From: an uncultured Christensenella sp.
GTDB taxonomy: Bacteria > Bacillota > Clostridia > Christensenellales > Borkfalkiaceae
Direction: 5' to 3'
DNA length: 8,610 bases
Assembly: GCA_910586365.1 (NCBI GenBank)
Contig: CAJUGP010000019.1
Coordinates: forward strand, 1-8,610
Shown: positions 1-6,029 of the stretch, in pieces
Position numbering within the stretch: the stretch's first letter is position 1
Layout: each line of letters starts with the position of its first letter
The notes under the pieces: generated by a model
Told to the model about the DNA's origin: nothing
What the model saw: the letters and a program-made list of their open reading frames with translations, nothing else
The model's database searches: none
Made by a program: the position numbers and the translations under genes

Positions 1-57
1 AAGCATGGCTCAGGGTGACAAGCATGGCTCAGGGTGACAAGCATGGCTCAGGGTGTG
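1..57. repeat. Tandem direct repeat, 19-bp unit, about three copies
   Basis: The unit AAGCATGGCTCAGGGTGAC occurs perfectly at 1-19 and 20-38. A third copy at 39-57 matches at its first 17 bases and diverges at the last two (TG for AC). The array may continue past the left edge of the window. The inner part GGCTCAGGGTGACA resembles the reverse complement of the start of the neighbouring repeat at 66-79 (10 of 14 positions match), so the two may derive from the same dispersed family. No coding function is visible. Confidence 0.9.
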
Positions 58-65
58 GGGCAACA

Positions 66-94
66 TGTCATTCCGAGCGAAGTCGAGGAATCTT
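66..94. repeat. Dispersed-type intergenic repeat (TGTCATTCCGAGCG... class)
   Basis: The stretch starting TGTCATTCCGAGCGAAG and ending GAGGAATCT resembles a short intergenic repeat family I recall from many Clostridia and other bacterial genomes, usually written as TGTCATTC-GAGCG-n-GAGGAATCT. Only one copy is in this window, so repeat status rests on memory of the motif and on its similarity to the adjacent tandem unit, not on copies seen here. It lies upstream of the rpsO promoter and does not overlap any supported gene. Confidence 0.5.
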
Positions 95-152
95 GATAAA
101 CAGGTGCCATCGTAAATTTGTCAAATAATTTGTCCCATAAGCCGAAAATCCT

Positions 153-181
153 TTGACAAGCTTAAAAAAAAATGGTATCCT
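153..181 (+). promoter_or_regulatory. Sigma-A-type promoter for rpsO-pnp
   Basis: A perfect -35 box TTGACA at 153-158 is followed after 17 bases by TATCCT at 176-181, which matches the TATAAT consensus at four of six positions. Transcription would begin near 187-188 and give a leader of about 76 bases before rpsO. An AT-rich tract (161-172) fills the spacer. A second possible -10 (TATAAG, 182-187) is spaced too far from the -35 box to be preferred. Confidence 0.7.
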
Positions 182-187
182 TATAAG

Positions 188-237
188 GTCGTTTGCGAGG
201 AATTGCGCTCTCCACGCATCTCTTGGCAAAACGAGAC
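188..237 (+). promoter_or_regulatory. Candidate structured leader of rpsO (possible S15 autoregulatory site)
   Basis: The leader can fold into one extended stem starting almost at the predicted transcription start. Bases 189-196 pair with 226-234 with one bulged A (228), 197-199 pair with 220-222, and 204-207 pair with 215-218, leaving a loop at 208-214. Ribosomal protein S15 is known to repress its own mRNA through 5' leader structures that differ between bacterial groups. That this leader binds S15 is inference; I cannot confirm a specific S15-binding motif. The AGGAGG ribosome binding site (248-253) lies just downstream of the fold. Confidence 0.4.
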
Positions 238-263
238 AAAAATCCATAGGAGGATAAACGTAA

Positions 264-518
264 ATGGAAAAGCAGGAAATCATTCAAAAGTTTGCTTCGC
301 ACGAGGGTGACACGGGTTCTCCCGAGGTTCAGATCGCGCTTTTAACCGAGCGCATCAACCACCTGAACGAGCACCTCAAAGAGCACAAGCACGACAATCA
401 TTCCCGTCGCGGACTTTTGAAAATGGTCGGTAAACGCCGCGGTCTTTTGGATTACCTCAAAGCCAAAGACATCGAACGTTACAGAGCCGTTGTTGCGGCG
501 CTCGAACTCAGAAAGTAA
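264..518 (+). CDS. rpsO: 30S ribosomal protein S15
   Basis: This 84-residue protein is S15, a primary binder of 16S rRNA that helps assemble the platform of the small ribosomal subunit. The family core is visible: DTGSPEVQIALLTERI near residues 16-31, the basic rRNA-contacting stretch with HKHDNHSRRGLL at 41-52, then KRRGLLDYL at 57-65. The family is usually 88-89 residues; this copy is a few residues shorter at the N-terminus, starting directly at MEKQEII. The start is supported by AGGAGG at 248-253, ten bases upstream. It is followed by a hairpin and then pnp, a gene order conserved in many bacteria. It probably regulates its own synthesis through its leader. Confidence 0.98.
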   Translation: MEKQEIIQKFASHEGDTGSPEVQIALLTERINHLNEHLKEHKHDNHSRRGLLKMVGKRRGLLDYLKAKDIERYRAVVAALELRK

Positions 519-524
519 GAACGG

Positions 525-550
525 AAAGAGCGGTTTCGTCCGCTCTTTTT
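525..550 (+). terminator. Intrinsic terminator or attenuator between rpsO and pnp
   Basis: AAAGAGCGG (525-533) pairs perfectly with CCGCTCTTT (540-548) around a six-base loop, and the 3' arm runs into a T tract ending at 550. It begins seven bases after the rpsO stop codon. Since no convincing separate promoter is visible before pnp, partial read-through is the likely way pnp is expressed, giving more rpsO than pnp message. Confidence 0.8.
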
Positions 551-622
551 CTTGTGTGAGCAAGCGGAAACATCGCTTCGCCGTCACGGGGCGGCGCGGC
601 AAAGAAATAAGGAGTATATGTT

Positions 623-2716
623 ATGGCAACCAACTACAAAGAATTCAAAACAGTGATCGGCGGCAGAGAGGTCGTCGTGGAAACGGGCAAATATGCCGAA
701 CAAACGAACGGCATGTGCGTCGTCCGCTGCGGCGAGACCGCCGTTATGGTAACGGTTTGCATGTCGGCGCAGCCGCGCGAGGGCATGGACTTCTTCCCTT
801 TGCAGGTCGATTACGAAGAGAAAATGTTCGCCGTCGGTAAAATCCCCGGCGGATTCAAGCGCCGCGAGGGCAGAGCGAGCGATAAGGCGATCTTAACGGC
901 GCGCTTGATCGACCGCCCCCTGCGTCCGCTCTTCCCGAAGGGGCTGTTTAACGACGTCGTGGTCATTGCAACCGCGCTTTCCGTCGAACCCGACATTGCG
1001 CCCGAACCGCTCGCCATGATCGGTTCTTCCATTGCGCTGGCGATTTCCGATATTCCTTGGGCAGGTCCTACGGGTTCGGTCGTCGTCGGTTTGGCAGACG
1101 GGCAGTACGTGATCAACCCCGACGCCGCGCAGCGCGAAAAGAGCACCATTCACCTCAACCTTGCCGGCACGAAAGACGCGATCCTCATGATCGAGGCGGG
1201 CGCGGACGAAGTGACGAACGAAGAAATGGTCGGCGCGATCATGTTCGGTCATCAGGAAATCAAGAAGATTTGCGCGTTTATCGAGGACGAGATCGTTCCC
1301 GCCGCGGGCAAACCCAAAAAGCAGATCGAGCTTTATCATATCCCCGAGGAAATCGACAACGCCGTCCGCGCGTATGCGGGCAAAAAGATCGATTGGGCGA
1401 TTGAAACGTTTGACCGTCAGGAACGCGAAGCGCGTCAGGCGCAGGTCGAAGAAGAAATTCTTGCGCACTTTGCGGAAATTTATCCCGAAAACAAGCGCGA
1501 AATAAAAGACAGCGTTTATTATCTCACCAAAGAGAAAGTCCGCGCGAAGATCTTCGATAAAGGCATCCGTCCCGATGGAAGAGGCTTGAAGGACGTGCGT
1601 CCCATTTGGTGCGAACGCCACCCCCTGCCCCGCGTACACGGCAGCGCGATCTTCACGAGAGGGCAGACGCAGACGCTTACGACCTGCACGCTTGCGATGC
1701 TTGCCGAAGCGCAGAAGCTCGAAGGCTTGGATGACGAAACGGCAAAACGCTATATGCACCAATACAACTTCCCCGGCTACTGCACGGGCGAGGCGAAGGC
1801 GTTGAGAAGCCCCGGCCGCCGCGAAATCGGGCACGGCGCGCTCGCAGAACGCGCGCTCATTCCCGTTCTTCCTTCCGAACAGGACTTCCCTTACGCGATC
1901 CGCGTGGTGAACGATATTCTCTCTTCCAACGGCTCTTCGTCGATGGCGTCGGTGTGCGGCTCCACGATGTCGCTTATGGACGCGGGCGTGCCGATCAAAG
2001 CGCCCGTGGCGGGCGTCGCCATGGGATTGATCAAAAATCAGGAAACGGGCGAATTCCGCGTGCTGACCGATATTCAGGGACTTGAGGACTTCCTCGGCGA
2101 TATGGACTTCAAGGTCGCGGGAACGACCAACGGCATTACCGCCATTCAGATGGATATTAAGATCAAGGGCATTTCCGAAGAGATCATGCACACGGCGATC
2201 GAACAGGCGAACGAGGGCAGACAGTTCATTCTCTCCAAAATGCTCGAATGCGTACCCGAAGTCGCGCCCGAAATGAGCAAATACGCGCCCCGTATCATTT
2301 CCTTCCATATCGATCCCGAAAAAATCGGCGACGTGGTGGGCAAGCAGGGCAAAGTCATCAATTCCATTATCGCGGAAACGGGCACCAAGATCGACATCGA
2401 GGACGACGGCACCGTTTGCATTGCGTCTTACGGCGACCCCGAAGCGGCGAAACGCGCGAAAGCGATCGTCGAGAGCATCGTGCGCGATCCCGAAGTGGGA
2501 GACATGTTTATCGGCAGAGTCGTGCGCATTCTTTCGACCATGGGCGCGTTCGTAGAGTTTGCTCCCGGAAAAGACGGCATGATCCATATTTCCAAAATGG
2601 CGGACCGCCGTATCGAAAAGGTGGAGGACGTGCTTTCGGTGGGCGACGTCGTGAAGGTGAAAATCATCAAGATCGGCGAAAAGGGCATCGACTTCAAGCT
2701 GCTCGAAAAAATGTAA
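623..2716 (+). CDS. pnp: Polyribonucleotide nucleotidyltransferase (PNPase)
   Basis: PNPase degrades RNA from the 3' end using phosphate, releasing nucleoside diphosphates, and can run in reverse; it is a homotrimer and often part of the RNA degradosome. The 697-residue protein has the complete family layout: a first RNase PH-like domain (about 13-145) with FKRREGR at 79-85, a helical linker, and the catalytic second RNase PH domain (about 315-540). Within that domain are RREIGHG (399-405), SNGSSSMAS (435-443) and GDMDFKVAG (492-500); Asp489 and Asp495 match the metal-binding aspartates of the E. coli enzyme. A KH domain follows (about 555-615, GKQG loop 573-576) and an S1 domain (about 625-695). 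It ends right after S1, without the tail some homologues carry. The start is set by AAGGAG at 609-614; an overlapping ATG at 618 is out of frame. It lies downstream of rpsO, the usual order. Confidence 0.98.
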   Translation: MATNYKEFKTVIGGREVVVETGKYAEQTNGMCVVRCGETAVMVTVCMSAQPREGMDFFPLQVDYEEKMFAVGKIPGGFKRREGRASDKAILTARLIDRPLRPLFPKGLFNDVVVIATALSVEPDIAPEPLAMIGSSIALAISDIPWAGPTGSVVVGLADGQYVINPDAAQREKSTIHLNLAGTKDAILMIEAGADEVTNEEMVGAIMFGHQEIKKICAFIEDEIVPAAGKPKKQIELYHIPEEIDNAVRAYAGKKIDWAIETFDRQEREARQAQVEEEILAHFAEIYPENKREIKDSVYYLTKEKVRAKIFDKGIRPDGRGLKDVRPIWCERHPLPRVHGSAIFTRGQTQTLTTCTLAMLAEAQKLEGLDDETAKRYMHQYNFPGYCTGEAKALRSPGRREIGHGALAERALIPVLPSEQDFPYAIRVVNDILSSNGSSSMASVCGSTMSLMDAGVPIKAPVAGVAMGLIKNQETGEFRVLTDIQGLEDFLGDMDFKVAGTTNGITAIQMDIKIKGISEEIMHTAIEQANEGRQFILSKMLECVPEVAPEMSKYAPRIISFHIDPEKIGDVVGKQGKVINSIIAETGTKIDIEDDGTVCIASYGDPEAAKRAKAIVESIVRDPEVGDMFIGRVVRILSTMGAFVEFAPGKDGMIHISKMADRRIEKVEDVLSVGDVVKVKIIKIGEKGIDFKLLEKM

Positions 2717-2735
2717 GAAAGAACGGTTACGAAAG

Positions 2736-2766
2736 AAAAATCCCGCAAAGCAAGCGGGATTTTTTT
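2736..2766 (+). terminator. Intrinsic terminator after pnp
   Basis: ATCCCGC (2740-2746) pairs with GCGGGAT (2754-2760) around a seven-base loop. An A run upstream and a run of seven T (2760-2766) downstream extend the stem and give the classic U tail. It lies about 20 bases after the pnp stop and closes the rpsO-pnp unit. Confidence 0.92.
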
Positions 2767-2786
2767 GCACGGCGCGGATATTTTTA

Positions 2787-2815
2787 TTGACAAATTCGCG
2801 TAAGTGGTTTATGAT
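2787..2815 (+). promoter_or_regulatory. Sigma-A-type promoter for the exporter-aminotransferase operon
   Basis: A perfect TTGACA (2787-2792) is followed by a 17-base spacer and TATGAT (2810-2815), one mismatch from TATAAT. The start of transcription would be near 2822, leaving only about 22 bases before the first gene, just enough for the ribosome binding site AAAGGAGG (2828-2835). That leaves no room for a manganese riboswitch (yybP-ykoY) or similar leader element. Confidence 0.85.
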
Positions 2816-2843
2816 AAAAAGAACTTGAAAGGAGGAAACGCTT

Positions 2844-3836
2844 ATGTGGTGGGAAGTGATAACCGACGCGCTGTTGGATACCGTTAAGCTGTTTCCCTTT
2901 CTTTTTCTTTTGTACATTCTCATCGAGCTGATGGAGCACAATACGCGCATCGGCAAGGCGGGCGGCAGACTATCGGGCAGAGCCGCGCCCTTGATCGGGG
3001 CGGCGACGGGGCTTGTTCCCATGTGCGGATTTTCGGTGATGGCGGCAAAGCTGTACGAACGCCGTCACCTCACGTTGGGAACGCTGCTTGCGGTGTTTAT
3101 CGCCACGAGCGACGAAGCGTTCTTCGTCCTGCTGCTCTCTCCCATGGGCTGGCTTGAAAAGCTCTATTCGGTTTTGGCGCTGTGCGGCGTGAAAATTGCG
3201 TTGGGCGCGGCGGCGGGGTATCTTGCCGATTTGCTGTTCCGCTCGCGCAAGACGCTTGCGCCGCTCCAAACGGTAGAAGAACACGCGCACGAACATGCTT
3301 GCGCGAACGATCATATGCACGGCGGCGAACATAAGGCGCAAACCGCGAAGCATAGCGGGGAAGAACATGTGCACGCGCACGAACACGCGGGCGAGCTGAG
3401 CGTTTGCGAGCATAAAAAAGGACGCGAAAGCGTGCTTTCGCTCTATTTCGTTTCGCCTTTGCTGCACGCGCTTAAAATCGCCGCGTTCATCTTGTTGTTT
3501 AATCTGGCGTTCGGCTTTTTGGTGGTCGGCATCGAAAAGGAACGCGTTACGGACTTTTTACAGGGCGCGGGGTATTGGTATCAGCCGTTGGTATGCTCGA
3601 TCGTCGGGCTGATCCCGAACTGTGTTTCGAGCGTGGCGCTTGCCGAGGTCTACGCCGTGGGCGGCATCGCGTTCGGCAGCTTTGCGGGCGGGCTTGTAAC
3701 CAACGCGGGGCTGGGGTATTTGGTGCTCTTCCGGAAAGCGGTCGGCGTCAAAAAAGCGCTTTGCATCGTCCTTTTCATGCTGTTGTTGGGGATCGCCGCA
3801 GGGTATGCGGGCAACGCGATCGGGTTACTGTTATGA
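2844..3836 (+). CDS. Multi-helix membrane exporter, ArsP_2-like (putative arsenic/manganese transporter), with His-rich loop
   Basis: This 330-residue integral membrane protein resembles the family described as putative heavy-metal exporters and annotated in databases as arsenic efflux protein or putative manganese transporter; the true substrate is not known from sequence. Two hydrophobic halves (about residues 10-132 and 198-330) are separated by a hydrophilic loop. Each half carries a related signature: GLVPMCGFSV at 56-65 and GLIPNCVSSV at 255-264, each followed by A-x-x-Y and a Gly-rich helix, suggesting an internal duplication with a paired Pro/Cys substrate site. The loop (147-190) has 12 histidines, three Asp/Glu-His-rich clusters and two cysteines, a likely soft- or transition-metal-binding segment. 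It is first in its operon, with a strong promoter and ribosome binding site, and its stop overlaps the start of the aminotransferase gene by ATGA. Family placement is by recalled motif resemblance. Confidence 0.75.
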   Translation: MWWEVITDALLDTVKLFPFLFLLYILIELMEHNTRIGKAGGRLSGRAAPLIGAATGLVPMCGFSVMAAKLYERRHLTLGTLLAVFIATSDEAFFVLLLSPMGWLEKLYSVLALCGVKIALGAAAGYLADLLFRSRKTLAPLQTVEEHAHEHACANDHMHGGEHKAQTAKHSGEEHVHAHEHAGELSVCEHKKGRESVLSLYFVSPLLHALKIAAFILLFNLAFGFLVVGIEKERVTDFLQGAGYWYQPLVCSIVGLIPNCVSSVALAEVYAVGGIAFGSFAGGLVTNAGLGYLVLFRKAVGVKKALCIVLFMLLLGIAAGYAGNAIGLLL

Positions 3837-4894
3837 AGCATTTTTTAGGCGAACGCGCGGCGGGGATCGCCCCGTACGTTGCGGGCGAACAGCCTGCGGA
3901 CAGGCGTTACGTAAAACTCAATACCAACGAAAATCCTTATCCGCCTTCGCCCGAAGCGGTCAAGGCGCTGCGCGGTTTTGCGGCGGAAACGCTCAACCGT
4001 TATCCGCAGCCGTGTTCCGATCGCCTGCGCGAGGCGATCGCGCGCGCGGAAGGCGTTGCGCCTGAAAACGTGTTCTGCTCCAACGGTTCGGACGAAACGT
4101 TGTTTTTGTGCTTCGCGGCGTTTTTCGACCGTACCGCGCCCGTCTGTTTTGCCGAGCTTACTTATTCGTTTTATGCCGTATACGCTGCGTTTTTTGGCGT
4201 GGAGAGCGTAACGGTACCGCTTTGCGAGGGGTATCGAATCGACCTCGACGCCATGCGGAATACGCCGTGCAAGGGATACTTTATCGCCAACCCCAATGCT
4301 CCGACGGGCGTCGGGATTCCCCGTGCCGCGTTCGAGCAGTTTCTGAAAGCCGTCCCCGACCGTCTTGTGATCGCCGACGAAGCGTATATGGATTTCTACG
4401 GCGAAAGCCTTGCGAGCGTTGCGGCAAAGTACGATAATTTGCTCGTCGTAAAGACCTTTTCCAAAAGCTATTCGCTTGCGGGGATACGCTGCGGCTATGC
4501 GCTCGGCAGTTCCGCGCTGATCGAAGGGCTGAACCGCGTGAAGGATTGCATGAATTCCTATCCCGTCGACAGCGTATGCGCGGCGGTGTGCGCGGCGGCG
4601 ATCGCCGATGGTGCGTACCGCGAAAAAACGGCGCGGCAGGTGTGCGGGGAACGCGACCGCGTGCGCGCGGAGCTGTTGAAGCTGGGCTTCACCGTTCCCG
4701 AAAGCGGCGCGAATTTCCTGTTCGCGGGCAAAGGGAAAATAGCGGGCGGCGCGCTTTACGCCCGTCTGAAAGAGAACGGCGTGCTCGTGCGGCATTGGGA
4801 TACGCCCGCGCTTTGCGATTTTTGCCGCATTACGGTGGGTACGCCGACGGAAAACGATTTTTTGTTGAAAACAATTAAAACGATACTCGGTTAG
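3833..4894 (+). CDS. hisC: Histidinol-phosphate aminotransferase-type PLP enzyme
   Basis: This 353-residue protein is a fold-type I PLP-dependent aminotransferase of the HisC group, which in histidine synthesis exchanges amino groups between imidazole acetol phosphate and glutamate. Visible motifs are KLNTNENPYPPSP (28-40), SNGSDE (83-88), ANPNAPTG (152-159), DEAYMDF (182-188), and the PLP-lysine segment TFSKSYSLAGIRCGYALG (208-225), where Lys211 should bind the cofactor. CRITVGT near 331-337 supplies the C-terminal substrate-carboxylate Arg. The frame stays open for 86 codons upstream, inside the exporter gene, but the family N-terminus and the ATGA overlap (3833-3836) fix the start at 3833; there is no strong ribosome binding site, so translation is probably coupled. 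No other his genes are in the window, so a relative such as a CobD-like or other aminotransferase cannot be excluded. Confidence 0.85.
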   Translation: MKHFLGERAAGIAPYVAGEQPADRRYVKLNTNENPYPPSPEAVKALRGFAAETLNRYPQPCSDRLREAIARAEGVAPENVFCSNGSDETLFLCFAAFFDRTAPVCFAELTYSFYAVYAAFFGVESVTVPLCEGYRIDLDAMRNTPCKGYFIANPNAPTGVGIPRAAFEQFLKAVPDRLVIADEAYMDFYGESLASVAAKYDNLLVVKTFSKSYSLAGIRCGYALGSSALIEGLNRVKDCMNSYPVDSVCAAVCAAAIADGAYREKTARQVCGERDRVRAELLKLGFTVPESGANFLFAGKGKIAGGALYARLKENGVLVRHWDTPALCDFCRITVGTPTENDFLLKTIKTILG

Positions 4895-4902
4895 AGGTGT
4901 GT

Positions 4903-5958
4903 ATGCAGATTGCCGAAAACACCGTACGAAAGAGAAACGAGGGAGAGGAGTACGGAGGAGGCGAACTGCATTTTGTTGCGGCGGACGAGGGCGCGCGGCG
5001 GTTTTTAAGCGGCTGCGGCGCGGGGAAGATCCTTATCGTTACCGACAGCGATTCGTATAAAACGCTCGCGCGCACGGCGTTATCGCCCAAGGCGCTTTCG
5101 CTTGTATACGACGGCGACGCGCTCGCGCTTTTTTCTATGCCCGACGGCGTGGGCAGCGTGCTTGCCGCGGGCGGCGAGGACGTTTTGCGCGCGGCGCGGT
5201 ATTTTGCGGGCGTGCGGCGGGTGCCGTGCGCGTTGTTTCCCTCCTCGGGTACGCTGTTCGGCGCGTTCGAGGAGCAGGGAGAGGTGACGCTGTGTTCGGA
5301 ACGGCGCGTCGTTCCGCTTGCGGCGGCGCAAACGTACTTCGATCTCAAAGGCAATTATTCGCTCAGCGAAGCCTATGCGCAGCTCTATTTAACGGCGCTT
5401 GCGCGCATCGAGGCGGACGCGCTTGCGCAGTTCGGGCTGTACGGCGGAGCGCGCTGCGAAAAAATCATACCCGACACGGGTTATCCCGATCAAGGCGATT
5501 TGATCGCGCAGAACGCCGCTCTGCGGCGCGAGGAACGCGGCGGCGCGCCGACGGGGGAAGGGCGGATCCTTGCCCGTCTGCACGCCGCGGACGGCAACAA
5601 ACGCCCCGTATACCGCGCGTTTACCGAACTGATCGCGCTTTATTACGCTTTTTTCAAATGCGGCAAACCGCGCAAGTATTTCATCTGCGATTATGCGGCG
5701 CGCGCCAAAGCGGCGGGAACGCCGTACAGCGCCGCCGTCGTACCCACGCCGCAGGAGTACGCGCTGCGCGCCCTGGCGCTCGAAAAAATGCGTTCGCAAA
5801 AGCTCTTCGAGTTAAAGGAGCTTTTGCAATGCTGGCAGCAGGGACCGTTCTATCTCAAACAGGCGGCAAGCCTTTTAGATCTCAGCCGCATGAAATATCT
5901 GCCCGAACGCGGCGGCGGACTGAGCGCCGTGATCCGCGATTTCGGTTTGCTGGGGTAA
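4903..5958 (+). CDS. Uncharacterised protein, possibly a divergent dehydroquinate synthase/glycerol-1-phosphate dehydrogenase-fold member
   Basis: I do not firmly recognise this 351-residue soluble protein. Its first 120 residues follow the order seen in AraM/glycerol-1-phosphate dehydrogenases and related iron-ADH-fold enzymes: KILIVTDSDSY (42-52) like the first nucleotide-binding strand, GSVLAAGGEDVLRAARYFA (84-102) where those enzymes have the GSG NAD-binding turn and an Asp, then PCALFPSSGT (108-117) like their P-x-x-x-S/T-x-P turn. However, the GSG motif is altered, and I see no HxxxH metal-binding pair in the helical C-terminal half. If the relationship is real it may be a non-dehydrogenase derivative. 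The gene starts eight bases after hisC. GTG at 4897 is an alternative start in the same frame, but ATG at 4903 has AGAGG (4893-4897) at better spacing. It ends the exporter-aminotransferase gene set; no hairpin terminator with a T run follows. Confidence 0.55.
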   Translation: MQIAENTVRKRNEGEEYGGGELHFVAADEGARRFLSGCGAGKILIVTDSDSYKTLARTALSPKALSLVYDGDALALFSMPDGVGSVLAAGGEDVLRAARYFAGVRRVPCALFPSSGTLFGAFEEQGEVTLCSERRVVPLAAAQTYFDLKGNYSLSEAYAQLYLTALARIEADALAQFGLYGGARCEKIIPDTGYPDQGDLIAQNAALRREERGGAPTGEGRILARLHAADGNKRPVYRAFTELIALYYAFFKCGKPRKYFICDYAARAKAAGTPYSAAVVPTPQEYALRALALEKMRSQKLFELKELLQCWQQGPFYLKQAASLLDLSRMKYLPERGGGLSAVIRDFGLLG

Positions 5959-5961
5959 GTA

Positions 5962-5973
5962 TTTTGCGCAAAA
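5962..5973. promoter_or_regulatory. Perfect 12-bp palindrome TTTTGCGCAAAA upstream of the sigma operon
   Basis: TTTTGCGCAAAA is its own reverse complement and sits two bases upstream of the -35-like box of the sigma-operon promoter and four bases after the preceding stop codon. The position fits an operator for a dimeric regulator. It lacks the loop and downstream T run expected of an intrinsic terminator. Function is inference. Confidence 0.35.
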
Positions 5974-5975
5974 GC

Positions 5976-6002
5976 GTTTGAAAAGGGTGCGTTTTCGGGT
6001 AC
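5976..6002 (+). promoter_or_regulatory. SigB-type promoter, probable autoregulation of the sigma operon
   Basis: GTTTGA (5976-5981), a 15-base spacer, and GGGTAC (5997-6002) closely match the Bacillus SigB promoter consensus, roughly GTTTAA, 12-15 bases, GGGTAT. Only one base differs in each box. Transcription would begin near 6009, ahead of AGGAGG (6020-6025). The third gene downstream encodes a SigB/F/G-family sigma factor, and B. subtilis sigB is known to be driven by its own sigma factor from a promoter at the same place, in front of rsbV. Autoregulation here is inferred from that match. Confidence 0.65.
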
Positions 6003-6029
6003 ATATAAAAGAAAGCCGCAGGAGGAATT

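Noticed and set aside
1..94. The left-end repeats considered as a CRISPR array
   Set aside because: The 19-base units abut directly with no spacers, and no cas genes are in the window.
68..283. A 71-codon minus-strand frame over the rpsO promoter and leader
   Set aside because: It overlaps the intergenic repeat, a good promoter and the rpsO start, and has no recognisable content.
2816..2843. Possible manganese or other riboswitch ahead of the exporter
   Set aside because: The promoter is only about 22 bases of transcript from the start codon, so there is no room for an aptamer.
893..3022. A 709-codon open frame on the minus strand, antisense to pnp
   Set aside because: The plus strand encodes an unmistakable full-length PNPase. 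The antisense frame is a by-product of its GC-rich codon bias, has a composition rich in Arg, His and Phe with no recognisable domain, and runs into the exporter gene and across a terminator.
3845..4795. A 316-codon antisense frame over hisC
   Set aside because: It mirrors a well-conserved aminotransferase, shows no family motif, and its composition is that of a shadow frame.
5226..5981. A 251-codon plus-strand frame overlapping the uncharacterised gene in another frame
   Set aside because: It is extremely Arg/Ala-rich with no motif and no ribosome binding site, while the chosen frame has balanced composition, a sensible start and operon spacing.
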